Shown: piece after piece, positions 17,139 to 26,455 of the stretch
Numbering within the stretch: position 1 is the stretch's first letter
How the letters are laid out: each line of letters starts with the position of its first letter
NCBI GenBank assembly: GCA_023251975.1
Contig: JAHEXU010000007.1
Coordinates: 1 to 36,555, forward strand
Length of the DNA stretch: 36,555 bases
Source of the DNA: a bacterium
GTDB lineage: Bacteria > Actinomycetota > Thermoleophilia > Solirubrobacterales > 70-9
Direction of reading: 5' to 3'
Notes under the pieces: generated by a model
Seen by the model: the letters and a program-made list of their open reading frames with translations, nothing else
Database searches by the model: none
What the model was told of the DNA's origin: nothing
Translations under genes and position numbers: made by a program

Positions 17139-19400
17139 ATGTTGCGCTCGTCGGCCACACCGCGCCGGCCGGCGGCGCTGTCGCCTCGCCCCCAGCCTCG
17201 GTGTCGGCGCTCCATCGCGGCGCTCGGATTCACCCTCCTGCTCGCCGCGGCGGTCCCCCGAGCGGCGGCCGTCGAGCCGCCAACCCCGCTTCCCGACCTG
17301 TCGGTCGGGGGTACTGCCTTTGCCCCGACCGCGGTCGCCCCTGGCGGGTCGCTCGCGATCTCCGGACGGCTTTTGAACCGGGGCACCAGCGCGGCCGTCG
17401 CCTCGCTGGCGATTCGGGTCGACGATCGGGCGGGGTATCCGATCGTGCTCGGCAGCCGCCGATTCGTCGTGCAGCCCGGGGGTCGCCACCCGTTTTCGAT
17501 CGAGCTGCCGATCCCCGAGGCGGTTGATCAGGGGAGCTACGAGCTGTCTGTATGTGTGCGTCGGCGCGGCTTGAGGGGGCGGTTGCGTTGTCGGAGCGCC
17601 GGGCCGCGACTGGTCATTGCCGCCACGGCGCCGCCCCGCGACCGCGACCGCGATCACGTCTCCGATATCTATGACGGCTGCCCCGCCACCCCGGGGAGCC
17701 ATCGTTGGGGAGGCTGCGTCGAACCGCCGCCGCCACCACCCGACGGCGACCGCGACGGCGTCATCGACGACGGGGATCGTTGCCCTTCGGACGCCGGCAA
17801 CGGTCTCTATCAGGGCTGCGCCGAGCCGCCGCTGCCGGCGCCGGGCTACCACGCTGGCGCCCTCAGTCTCGGCGATCGGCTTTTTCCCGAGGTCGGAAAC
17901 GGTGGCTACGATGTCCTTCACTACGATGTCAACCTCGACTACGACAACCTCGACAACAGCTTCGGCGCCGCCACCTACACCGAGCTGACCGCGTTGGCGA
18001 TCGAGAACCTGTCGAGCTTTTCGCTCGACCTTGAGGGCCTCGAGGTCGCGGGGGTTACCGTCAACGGCGAGCCTGCCACGTTTCGGCGGATCGCCCCCGC
18101 TCGCTGCGCACTCGCCACCGGAGAAAATCAGAGTTGCCCGATCTCAAAGCTCGTGATCACCCCGGCAACCCGGCTCGATACTGGCCGGCAGTTTGTGGTC
18201 CGAATCGACTACGACGGCAGCCCGCTGCGCCTGCACGACGCCGACGGGACCGACGAGGGCTGGCTCGCGACCCCCAACGGCGACGGCGCCTTCGTCGTCA
18301 ACGAGCCGGTTGGCGCGATGACCTGGGTGCCGTGCAACAACCATCCGCTCGACAAGGCGAGTTGGGAGTTCCACCTGACCGTCCCCGCTGGCAAGACCGC
18401 GCTTGGCAACGGCGAGCAGTCGGCGCCGCCAAGCCCCGGCCCCGGCCCGACGACGACCTGGCACTGGTCCGAGCAGGTACCGATGGCAAGTTACCTGGCG
18501 ACCGCCACGGTTGGCGACTTCGACCTCACCGAATCGCTCGGCGCCGACGGCCTGCAGCTCTACAACGCCATTGACAGCTCGGTCGGTCTAGCCGAGCGGG
18601 GTTCGTTTCAGCGCTCGACCGCCCGCGAGGAGGAGGTGATTGGCTTCGAGGCGGCCCATTTCGGGCCATATCCGTTCGCCTCGGCCGGGGTTGTCGCCGA
18701 TCTGGCCGACAGCAGCTACGTGCTCGAGGTCCAGACCAAGATTCACTTCCCTTCGCACCGTATTTCGATCCTGACCCTCGCCCACGAGTTCGCCCATCAG
18801 TGGTTCGGCGACAGCGTCTCGCCGACCGGCTGGGATCAGATCTGGCAAAACGAGGGCTGGGCGACCTTTGCCGCCTGGTACTTCAGCTATCACGCCAATC
18901 GCGGCGCGATCAGCCCCGAGCAGCAGTTCACCGACAACTACACTCCCGGTTCGAAGTGGCGCACCGCGCCGACTGACCCCGATCCGGCGGGCCTGTTTGC
19001 AACCTTCCCGGTCTATACCCGAGGCGCGATGATGCTGGAGGCACTGCGCGAAATTGTCGGCAACGACCGATTCTTTGCGATCGCCCGGCGCTGGGCCTCC
19101 GACTACCGCTACGGCAACGCCACAACCGCCCAATTGATCGCCGTGGCGACGGCCGAGAGCGGCTTCGACGGCGCCCGCCGGGCCAAGCTTGAGCGCTTCT
19201 TTCGGCAGTGGCTTCAGATCGGGGCGATGCCGACCATCACCGGCGCCAATTTTAACCGTCCAGGTTCAATTCGCCCGCACCGAGCGGGAGTCCGCGCGGT
19301 CCGTCTGGGAGCCCAGACGGTGGTTGGCTCCGCCGCGTCCCCGCTAGAACCGCCAACGCCTCGGCGTAGTAGGAGATACGATCAGATGAGATCAAACTAA
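17139..19400 (+). CDS. Secreted M1-family metallopeptidase with N-terminal CARDB-like and TSP3-like repeats
   Basis: HEFAHQWFGDSVSPTGWDQIWQNEGWATFAAWYF (HExxH-18-E). N-terminal DRDRDHVSDIYDGCPATPG and DGDRDGVIDDGDRCPSDAGNG resemble TSP3 calcium repeats. Confidence 0.88.
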   Translation: MLRSSATPRRPAALSPRPQPRCRRSIAALGFTLLLAAAVPRAAAVEPPTPLPDLSVGGTAFAPTAVAPGGSLAISGRLLNRGTSAAVASLAIRVDDRAGYPIVLGSRRFVVQPGGRHPFSIELPIPEAVDQGSYELSVCVRRRGLRGRLRCRSAGPRLVIAATAPPRDRDRDHVSDIYDGCPATPGSHRWGGCVEPPPPPPDGDRDGVIDDGDRCPSDAGNGLYQGCAEPPLPAPGYHAGALSLGDRLFPEVGNGGYDVLHYDVNLDYDNLDNSFGAATYTELTALAIENLSSFSLDLEGLEVAGVTVNGEPATFRRIAPARCALATGENQSCPISKLVITPATRLDTGRQFVVRIDYDGSPLRLHDADGTDEGWLATPNGDGAFVVNEPVGAMTWVPCNNHPLDKASWEFHLTVPAGKTALGNGEQSAPPSPGPGPTTTWHWSEQVPMASYLATATVGDFDLTESLGADGLQLYNAIDSSVGLAERGSFQRSTAREEEVIGFEAAHFGPYPFASAGVVADLADSSYVLEVQTKIHFPSHRISILTLAHEFAHQWFGDSVSPTGWDQIWQNEGWATFAAWYFSYHANRGAISPEQQFTDNYTPGSKWRTAPTDPDPAGLFATFPVYTRGAMMLEALREIVGNDRFFAIARRWASDYRYGNATTAQLIAVATAESGFDGARRAKLERFFRQWLQIGAMPTITGANFNRPGSIRPHRAGVRAVRLGAQTVVGSAASPLEPPTPRRSRRYDQMRSN

Positions 19401-19435
19401 GTTCCAAGCTAAGTTACCCGGCGCACCGAGCGCGG

Positions 19436-20065
19436 TTGAGTGAAACGCGAACTTCGAAGAAGATATCGGCCGTCGGTGCGATTGTGGTGTCGGTCGCCAT
19501 CGCCAGCTACGCGATTGCGGCTCCAGGCGGCGATGCGGGTCCGAACCGCCCCGACACGGTCGCGGTTCCGGGCGTCAGCATGAGGTTCCCGGCATCGAAG
19601 GCGGCGGCGCTCGACAACGCATTCGGGGGCAGCGATGAGACCCTCCCTGAGGTGATTGCCAAGCCCCCGCCTCCGATCAGCCCCGAGGACGCGGCAGCCG
19701 GTTCGGTTCCTGCCCATATCGTTACGAACGACATTCAGGCACCGGCGTCTTCGTCTGTCCTCGATCCGGTAAATGGGTGGATATCAAGCGACGGTGTCGC
19801 GCTAGTCGGTGTGTTCGCTGGCGTCGACGGTCTCGATCCCGCCAATGGCAGAGTGGTAGTGATCTTTGACGACTCGTCGACAGGCTCGCAGCGGATTCGT
19901 GATTTGGTATCGCCAAATACCGGTGCTTTACAGGTCGAACAGGCGCCGCATGGTCAGCTCTCAAATCAAGAAGCGAGCGCTGCCGTGATCGTCGTGGTTG
20001 GAGAAGACGGAAGTCGGTTTTCGCTCGACCTGGCATCGCCAACCCGGTTAATTCCGATCGATTGA
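19436..20065 (+). CDS. Hypothetical secreted protein
   Basis: TTG start; MSETRTSKKISAVGAIVVSVAIASYAIAAPGGDAG signal-like N-terminus; no recognised domain. Confidence 0.55.
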   Translation: MSETRTSKKISAVGAIVVSVAIASYAIAAPGGDAGPNRPDTVAVPGVSMRFPASKAAALDNAFGGSDETLPEVIAKPPPPISPEDAAAGSVPAHIVTNDIQAPASSSVLDPVNGWISSDGVALVGVFAGVDGLDPANGRVVVIFDDSSTGSQRIRDLVSPNTGALQVEQAPHGQLSNQEASAAVIVVVGEDGSRFSLDLASPTRLIPID

Positions 20066-20192
20066 CCTGGCAGATTCGGGCCGCCGACGAATTTTCTATG
20101 GACGGTCCGGGCAACCTCCGCCTTCGGCGCTGCGGCCAGTGTCGCTCAGCCGTCGGCGTGCGAATTTGAGGCAGTCATCTAGCCTGGGCATC

Positions 20193-20753
20193 GTGATCTC
20201 AACGAACCAGTTCAAAAACGGCACCCACATCGAGGTTGACGGCAAGATCTTCAAGATTCTCGAGTTCCAGCACGTCAAGCCGGGCAAGGGTGGCGCCTTT
20301 GTTCGGACCAAGCTGCGTCGGCAAGAGGACGGGTCGGTGATCGACCGGACCTTCCGGGCGGGTGAGAAGTTCCGCCCGATCCACACCGAGACGCGGAAGA
20401 TGCAGTACCTCTACGACGCTGGCGACGTGGCCGCCTTCATGGACACCGCGACCTACGAGCAGCTTGAGATCTCGCGCCCTCAGTGCGGTGAGGCAATGCG
20501 TTGGGTCCGCGAGAGCGACCAGGTCGATCTCCTGTTCGTCGACGGCAATCCGGTCGGGGTGCAGGTGGCGAGCGCGGTCGATCTGGCGGTTGCGAAGACC
20601 GAGCCGGGGCTGCGCGGCGACACCGCCTCTGGCGGCGGCTCAAAGCCTGCCACCTTGGAGACCGGGGTGACGATCGAGGTGCCGCTCTTCATCGAGGAGG
20701 GCGAGGTCGTGCGGGTCGACACTCGCTCCGGCGAGTACGTTTCGCGGGCCTGA
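20193..20753 (+). CDS. efp: Elongation factor P
   Basis: GTG start; MISTNQFKNGTHIEVDGKIFKILEFQHVKPGKGGAFVRTKLR; C-terminal ATLETGVTIEVPLFIEEGEVVRVDTRSGEYVSRA. Confidence 0.97.
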   Translation: MISTNQFKNGTHIEVDGKIFKILEFQHVKPGKGGAFVRTKLRRQEDGSVIDRTFRAGEKFRPIHTETRKMQYLYDAGDVAAFMDTATYEQLEISRPQCGEAMRWVRESDQVDLLFVDGNPVGVQVASAVDLAVAKTEPGLRGDTASGGGSKPATLETGVTIEVPLFIEEGEVVRVDTRSGEYVSRA

Positions 20754-20787
20754 GATCCAGGCTACGCCCACGGACTAACCTTGCCCT

Positions 20788-21186
20788 ATGCGTCGATCCG
20801 ATCAGCGCCGCGACGCCGTCTTTGCCTGCTACCAGCGCGATGTGACGGGTCGCCCACTCGAGGAGTTGTTCGATGTCGAGACGAAGCCTTTTACCCGCGA
20901 GTTGGCGGAGGGGGTCGAGGCGAACCGCGAGCGACTCGACGCCGAGATCGGAGCGCGGGCGAGGGGCTGGGAGGTTTCGCGAATCGCGCCGTTGGAGCGG
21001 AACGTTCTTCGGGTCGCGCTTTTTGAGATCAGCGATCGCCCTGATGTCCCTGCCGCGGTCGCGATCGACGAAGCGGTCAACCTCGCCAAGCTCTATTGCT
21101 CCGCCGAGGCGCCCGGGTTCGTCAACGGGATCCTCGGTTCCCTGGTTGCCGCGGCGCCGGGCGGAGCGGAGGCCGACGGTGGATAA
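20788..21186 (+). CDS. nusB: Transcription antitermination protein NusB
   Basis: RDAVFACYQRDVTGRPLEELFD...ISDRPDVPAAVAIDEAVNLAKLYCSAEAPGFVNGILGSL. Confidence 0.92.
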   Translation: MRRSDQRRDAVFACYQRDVTGRPLEELFDVETKPFTRELAEGVEANRERLDAEIGARARGWEVSRIAPLERNVLRVALFEISDRPDVPAAVAIDEAVNLAKLYCSAEAPGFVNGILGSLVAAAPGGAEADGG

Positions 21187-21409
21187 CGACGGGACCGCGC
21201 GCGCCGAGTTGGCCCAGCTCGCGCAGCGGCTCGAACAGCTGGCGCAGTTGCTGAACGAGCCGGTCGAGCCGCAGGACGACCCGCCGATTGAGTTGGTGCG
21301 GGAGGCGGGGGAGTGCTCGGCGCGGGCCGGCTCGGTGTTGGCGGCGGCGCTGCGCGAGGCGGCGTCGGGCAGCGCCGAGGTCGCGGCTGAAGCCGACAGG
21401 TCGTGGTGA
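21179..21409 (+). CDS. Small coiled-coil protein, possibly XseB-like
   Basis: GTG start inside the nusB 3' end, 76 aa: MDNDGTARAELAQLAQRLEQLAQLLNEPVEPQDDPPIELVREAGECSARAGSVLAAALREA. Position fits xseB; sequence similarity weak. Confidence 0.5.
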   Translation: MDNDGTARAELAQLAQRLEQLAQLLNEPVEPQDDPPIELVREAGECSARAGSVLAAALREAASGSAEVAAEADRSW

Positions 21410-22278
21410 GCCTGCCGCCCTACCCCGACGAGCTGCACGGGCTGATCGAGGAATACCTCCGAAAGATTTCGTTTCGGGCTGACGCGGCGACCCGCGGCCT
21501 TGACGAGGCGATGCGCTACTCGCTGTTGGCGGGCGGCAAGCGAATCAGACCGGTTCTCTGCCTGGCGACGGCACGGGCGATCGGCGAGGACCCACAGCGC
21601 TACCTTCCGACCGCGGCGGCGCTGGAGCTGATCCACACCTACTCGTTGATTCACGACGACCTGCCGGCGATGGACGACGACGATCTGCGGCGAGGTCGGC
21701 CGACCTCGCACAAGGTGTTTGGCGAGGATGTCGCGATCCTCGCTGGCGATGCCCTGTTTGCCGAGGCGATCCGGCTGATCACCGAGAAGCAGGGCGGCTC
21801 GCCGACGGCGGTTCTGGCGGTGATCGGGGAGATCTCGGCCGCCACCGGGGTCGATGGGATGGTCGGCGGCCAGTACGTCGATGTGACCGGCGGTGGAAAC
21901 GACGCGAGTTCGCTACGCCACCTCCACTCGCTCAAGACGGGCCGCCTGATCGCCGCCGGAGTCGGGGCGGGGTTGGCGCTTGGGGAGGTCGATTGCGGCG
22001 GCGAGACCTATCGGCGCTTTGCCGCCGAGCTCGGGGTCCTGTTTCAGATCGTCGACGACATCCTCGACGTGACCGGCTCCGATGAAGCGCTTGGCAAGCC
22101 GAGCGGCTCCGATCAGCGCCACGGCAAGCTGACCTACGTCAGCCTGCATGGGTTGGAGGGGGCGCGCCGGCTGGCCGACGAGTCCTACCGGCGGGTTCGG
22201 GTGGCGCTCGACGAGGCGGCGCCGGCAACCGGCGATCTCGCCGCGATCGCCGAGTTCATCTTCCGTCGCGAGGCTTGA
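21403..22278 (+). CDS. ispA: Polyprenyl synthetase (farnesyl/geranylgeranyl diphosphate synthase)
   Basis: LLAGGKRIRPVLCLATARA, YSLIHDDLPAMDDDDLRRGRPTSHKVFGEDVAILAGDAL, FQIVDDILDVTGSDEALGKPSGSDQRHGKLTYVSLHG. Confidence 0.92.
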   Translation: MVSLPPYPDELHGLIEEYLRKISFRADAATRGLDEAMRYSLLAGGKRIRPVLCLATARAIGEDPQRYLPTAAALELIHTYSLIHDDLPAMDDDDLRRGRPTSHKVFGEDVAILAGDALFAEAIRLITEKQGGSPTAVLAVIGEISAATGVDGMVGGQYVDVTGGGNDASSLRHLHSLKTGRLIAAGVGAGLALGEVDCGGETYRRFAAELGVLFQIVDDILDVTGSDEALGKPSGSDQRHGKLTYVSLHGLEGARRLADESYRRVRVALDEAAPATGDLAAIAEFIFRREA

Positions 22279-22352
22279 ATTGAAACGGCGCCGAGCTTGC
22301 CCGTTGGCCCGCGCCTCGGCGGCCGGTTGGCCGAACATGGGAGAATGGCCGG

Positions 22353-24362
22353 ATCACCGCCCAAGGTTCAACCAACCTGCTTTCGAGGATTGACGGTCCC
22401 GCCGACCTGAAGGGGCTGAGCGATTCCGAGCTGGTCGCGGTGGCCCAACAGACCCGCGAGCTGATCATCGACGTGATCGGTCGGATCGGCGGGCACTTCG
22501 GTGCCAACCTCGGGACCTGCGAGCTGGCGGTCGCGCTCCATTCGATGCTCGACTCACCGCGCGACAAGATCCTCTGGGATGTCGGGCATCAGGCCTATCC
22601 GCATAAGATCTTGACCGGGCGTCGCGATCGCCTCGAGACGATCCGCCAGTACGGCGGGCTGGCGCCGTTTTGCGCAACCTTTGAGTCCGAGCACGACATC
22701 ATGGGTGCCGGGCACGCCTCGACCTCGATTGGCTACGGGGTCGGACTGAAGGAGGCGATGCGAAACGGAATTGGCCCCGATGGACACGTCGTCGCGGTAA
22801 TCGGCGACGGCGCGCTGACCGGCGGTGTCGCCTATGAGGCGCTGCATCAGGCGGGGGGCCTGCAGACCCCGATGGTAATCGTGCTGAACGACAACGGGAT
22901 GTCGATCTCGCCGAACGTTGGGGCGCTGTCGCGGAACTTCAATCGAATCCGGATGAATCCGAGGTTGTTTCACGCTCGCGAAGATGTCGAGAAGCGGCTG
23001 CAGCAGCTCCCGCTTGGGGTCGGCCGACGGATCGGCAAGATCGGCCCCGAGGTGAAGTCGGCCCTGAAGGCCTACTGGGCACCGGGGCTGATGTTCGAGG
23101 AGCTTGACCTCGCCTACATGGGGGTGATCGACGGCCATGACGTTGCGGCGTTGCGGCGGGCGCTCGGGGCTGCCTTGAAGGCGGATCGACCGGTCGTCCT
23201 GCATATCCACACCGTCAAAGGCAAGGGGTTCGCCCCGGCCGAGGACGGCGGCCTCGAGGGGATGGAGCGTTGGCACGCGGCGAAGCCGGGATCGATCGTC
23301 AACCGCGCTCCAGCGCCGCAGTCGGACCCGAAGCCGGTCCCGGTTTCGGAGTCCGATTCGCCGGGTCAGATCGAGAAGCTTGAAACGCCACCACCGCCCG
23401 CGCCGCCTCAATACACCGCGGTCTTCGCGAACGCGCTGGTCGACGAGGCGCGCCGCGACTCGAGGGTGATCGGGATTACCGCCGCGATGGCGGGGGGGAC
23501 CGGTCTCGACAAGCTCGCCGCCGAGCTGCCCGGCCAGTACTACGATGTTGGAATCGCCGAGCAGGATGCGGTCTTGTTTGCCTCCGGAATCGCGCTGCAA
23601 GGCGGCAAGCCGGTCTGCGCGATCTACTCGACCTTCCTGCAGCGCGGCTTCGATCAGATCGTTCACGATGTCTGCCTGCAGGAGCTCAACGTCGTCTTTG
23701 CGATGGACCGCGCCGGCTTGGTCGGAGACGACGGGCCGACCCACCACGGCGCCTTCGACATCTCCTATTTGCGGCCGTTGCCGCATATTGTCCTGATGGC
23801 GCCGCGCGACGAAGCGATGTTGGTCCACATGATGCGAACCGCGCTCGCCTACGACGCTGGCCCGGTGGCGCTGCGCTACCCGCGTGGAACCGCCGAGGGG
23901 GTGCCGCTGCCCGATCGCGGTATCGAGATCGAGGTTGGTCGCGGCGAGATCTTGCAGGAGGGTGAGCGGGTCGCACTGCTCGGCTATGGCTGGGGGGTCC
24001 AGGTAGCCAACGACGGGGCCGGGTTGCTAGCCGACGCTGGCTTGCGCCCGACCGTCGCCGACGCCCGTTTTGCGAAGCCGCTCGACGGTCCTTTGATCGA
24101 ACGCCTTGCCGCCAACCACGAGCTGCTGGTCACGATCGAGGAGAACGTCTTGCCGGGCGGATTTGGCGCCGCCGTTCTGGAGCACCTCGAGGATCATCAT
24201 GACCCTGCGAACCCGCGTCGCGCCCGGGTCGTGCGCTGTGGCCTTCCCGATCGCTACGTAACCCACGGCAAGCCCGCACTTTTGCGAGCCGAAGTCGGCC
24301 TGACCGGCGAGTCGGTTCGCGACCGGGTCCTTGCCCACCTGCCGACAACCGCGACCGCATAA
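22353..24362 (+). CDS. dxs: 1-deoxy-D-xylulose-5-phosphate synthase; true start codon uncertain
   Basis: LLSRIDGPADLKGLSDSELVAVAQQTRELIIDVIGRIGGHFGANLGTCELAVALH, WDVGHQAYPHKILTGR, GDGALTGGVAYEALHQAG, GIAEQDAVLFASG. Conserved N-terminus extends upstream of the first GTG (22440); no ATG/GTG/TTG in frame. Confidence 0.9.
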   Translation: MTAQGSTNLLSRIDGPADLKGLSDSELVAVAQQTRELIIDVIGRIGGHFGANLGTCELAVALHSMLDSPRDKILWDVGHQAYPHKILTGRRDRLETIRQYGGLAPFCATFESEHDIMGAGHASTSIGYGVGLKEAMRNGIGPDGHVVAVIGDGALTGGVAYEALHQAGGLQTPMVIVLNDNGMSISPNVGALSRNFNRIRMNPRLFHAREDVEKRLQQLPLGVGRRIGKIGPEVKSALKAYWAPGLMFEELDLAYMGVIDGHDVAALRRALGAALKADRPVVLHIHTVKGKGFAPAEDGGLEGMERWHAAKPGSIVNRAPAPQSDPKPVPVSESDSPGQIEKLETPPPPAPPQYTAVFANALVDEARRDSRVIGITAAMAGGTGLDKLAAELPGQYYDVGIAEQDAVLFASGIALQGGKPVCAIYSTFLQRGFDQIVHDVCLQELNVVFAMDRAGLVGDDGPTHHGAFDISYLRPLPHIVLMAPRDEAMLVHMMRTALAYDAGPVALRYPRGTAEGVPLPDRGIEIEVGRGEILQEGERVALLGYGWGVQVANDGAGLLADAGLRPTVADARFAKPLDGPLIERLAANHELLVTIEENVLPGGFGAAVLEHLEDHHDPANPRRARVVRCGLPDRYVTHGKPALLRAEVGLTGESVRDRVLAHLPTTATA

Positions 24363-24605
24363 TCAGCCGCGCGGCGGCGGGGCGGGAAGGCGAGTTTTGC
24401 CGCGACCAGGAGGCCTCCGCCAGCGACCCCCCAGCCGGGCCGCGCGGCCGTGGAATCGGACAATGCTCCGAGATCTCGGCGACCAACCGGCCACCCGCGA
24501 TGGGTAGCGGGCTGGCCCGCCTGGGTCGACGCCGGTCGAACCTGACCCCGCCCTCGCCGCCCTAGCCTCCGGATCGATCTGCGACCCCCGCCGTGGCTCG
24601 CAACA

Positions 24606-24635
24606 GAAAACGCCCCGGCGAGCCGGGGCGTTTTC
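24606..24635. terminator. Intrinsic, potentially bidirectional terminator after dxs
   Basis: GAAAACGCCCCGGC-GA-GCCGGGGCGTTTTC, perfect stem with A/T tails. Confidence 0.88.
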
Positions 24636-24655
24636 AGGGGTACAGGAGGAGAGAT

Positions 24656-24721
24656 ATGTGTGTGTACCGAAGAAAGTCTGGTGGGCCGGAAGCCGCCTGC
24701 AAGCGGTTCGTCAAGAAATGA
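24656..24721 (+). CDS. Candidate 21-aa small ORF with strong Shine-Dalgarno
   Basis: AGGAGGAGAGAT-ATG; MCVYRRKSGGPEAACKRFVKK*. Cationic, two Cys. No independent evidence of expression. Confidence 0.3.
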   Translation: MCVYRRKSGGPEAACKRFVKK

Positions 24722-24784
24722 TACGAACGTATGTGCGTGTTTTCTGTGACAGTGCGCACACAGCCGGACCGCTACCTTTGAGCG

Positions 24785-25579
24785 GTGAAGCAACGGCTCG
24801 ACACCCTGTTGGCGCAGCGCGGGCTGGTTCGTTCGCGCTCGGCGGCGGCATCGACGATCCGGGCCGGGCAGGTTCGGATCGGGCTCGACGGCCCGCGCGC
24901 GATCAAGCCGAGCGAGTTGGTCGATGTCGATGCACCGCTTTTTGTCGAGGCGCCGAGCCGTTACGTCTCGCGGGGCGGGGAGAAGCTGGCGCCGGCGCTC
25001 GATCGCCTCGCGGTCGATCCAAGCGGCCGCCGTTGCCTCGATGTCGGCGCTTCGACCGGAGGATTCACCGACTGCATGTTGCAACGTGGTGCCGAGACGG
25101 TGGTAGCGCTCGATGTCGGTCGCGGCCAACTCGACTGGCGGCTTCGCAAGGACGCGCGGGTTGTCGTCTTGGAGCGAACCAACGCTCGTAATATCGCTCC
25201 CGCCGACCTGCCGTGGCCGGCCTCGCTGATTACCGTGGATGTCTCGTTCATCTCGCTTCGCAAGCTGTTCCCGGCGCTTTTGAGTTGCCTTGAGCCGGAT
25301 GGTTCGATCCTGGCCCTGGTCAAGCCGCAGTTTGAACTCGGCGCGGAACGGGTCGGCCGCGGTGGAGTGGTACGCGACCTGCTCGGACGCCGCGAGGCGG
25401 TGCGCGGCGTCGCCGAGGCGGCGCAAACGGCCGGGCTTTTGACCCACGGGATCGCTGCCGCGGGGCTCGACGGCCCGAAGGGCAACCGCGAGGTGTTTGT
25501 TCATCTGCGCCCGCGGTCCGCCGGCGAGTCGGAATTGGATCTTGGCGACGCGGTCGAGCGCGAGGTGAACGATGGCTGA
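24785..25579 (+). CDS. tlyA: TlyA-family rRNA methyltransferase/hemolysin-like protein
   Basis: MKQRLDTLLAQRGLVRSRSAAASTIRAGQV (S4-like), RYVSRGGEKLAPALDRL, CLDVGASTGGFTDCMLQRGAETVVALDVGRGQL. Confidence 0.93.
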   Translation: MKQRLDTLLAQRGLVRSRSAAASTIRAGQVRIGLDGPRAIKPSELVDVDAPLFVEAPSRYVSRGGEKLAPALDRLAVDPSGRRCLDVGASTGGFTDCMLQRGAETVVALDVGRGQLDWRLRKDARVVVLERTNARNIAPADLPWPASLITVDVSFISLRKLFPALLSCLEPDGSILALVKPQFELGAERVGRGGVVRDLLGRREAVRGVAEAAQTAGLLTHGIAAAGLDGPKGNREVFVHLRPRSAGESELDLGDAVEREVNDG

Positions 25580-26432
25580 TCCGGCCCGCCGAGTGGCCCT
25601 GCTGACCCATTCGTTTCCCGGCGAGACCGCGACCGCGGTGGCTCGGTTGGTCGAGCTGGCGACCGCGTCCGGGGTCGCGGTGGTTGGAGATCGCGATGAG
25701 GTGGCCAAGCACGCCGGGCTCGCCGCCGGATCGCTGACGCTGGCCGAGGAACCACGCCCAAAGGTTGACCTCTGCGTCGTCTTCGGCGGTGATGGAACGA
25801 TCCTGCGGGCGTTGGCGTGCTTTGCCGACTCTGAGGTGCCGGTGCTCGCGATCAATTTCGGGACGGTCGGATTCCTCGCCGCAGCCGAGCGAGTGGAGGC
25901 CGAGCCAGCAATCGCCGCGGCGCTTGGCGGCGATTACGAAACCGTTGCGATGCCCGGTCTCGAGGCCGAGGTTGGCGGGCGCCGACTGACCGCGCTCAAC
26001 GACATCGCCTTCGCGCGGCGCCGCCACGGCCGGGTCGCCGAACTCAGCTACCTGCTCGGGGGCAAGGAAGTCGGTCATGTTCGCTGCGACGGCCTGGTCG
26101 CTGCCACCCCGTCCGGATCGACCGGCTACAACCTCGCCAACCAGGGCCCGATCTTGGCCTGGGGAGTGTCCGGGTATGTGGTCAGCTTCATCGCCCCGCA
26201 CACCCTGACCGCCCGAGCGCTGGTGGTTGCCCCCGATGACATCCTGACCGTCCACAACGCCGGTGGCCGCGACCCGGTTGACATCACTGTCGATGGTCAG
26301 CCAGCGGCCGAACTAGCCTCCGGCGACGATGTCGAGGTCCGCTTCCGCGAGGCGGTGTCGCTGTTGGCCCAGATGCCGGGCTCCAACTTCTATCGCCGCG
26401 TCCGGGAGAAATTTGGTCAGGTCGCAAGGTAG
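25572..26432 (+). CDS. nadK: NAD kinase
   Basis: VVFGGDGTILRALACFADSEVPVLAINFGTVGFLA; CDGLVAATPSGSTGYNLANQGPIL. Overlaps tlyA. Confidence 0.95.
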   Translation: MADPARRVALLTHSFPGETATAVARLVELATASGVAVVGDRDEVAKHAGLAAGSLTLAEEPRPKVDLCVVFGGDGTILRALACFADSEVPVLAINFGTVGFLAAAERVEAEPAIAAALGGDYETVAMPGLEAEVGGRRLTALNDIAFARRRHGRVAELSYLLGGKEVGHVRCDGLVAATPSGSTGYNLANQGPILAWGVSGYVVSFIAPHTLTARALVVAPDDILTVHNAGGRDPVDITVDGQPAAELASGDDVEVRFREAVSLLAQMPGSNFYRRVREKFGQVAR

Positions 26433-26455
26433 TCCGGACCCCACCTTCCTACTTC

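Noticed and set aside
21179-21409. Loss of xseA between nusB and the XseB-like ORF as a finding
   Set aside because: XseB identity is weak and xseA could be elsewhere in the genome.
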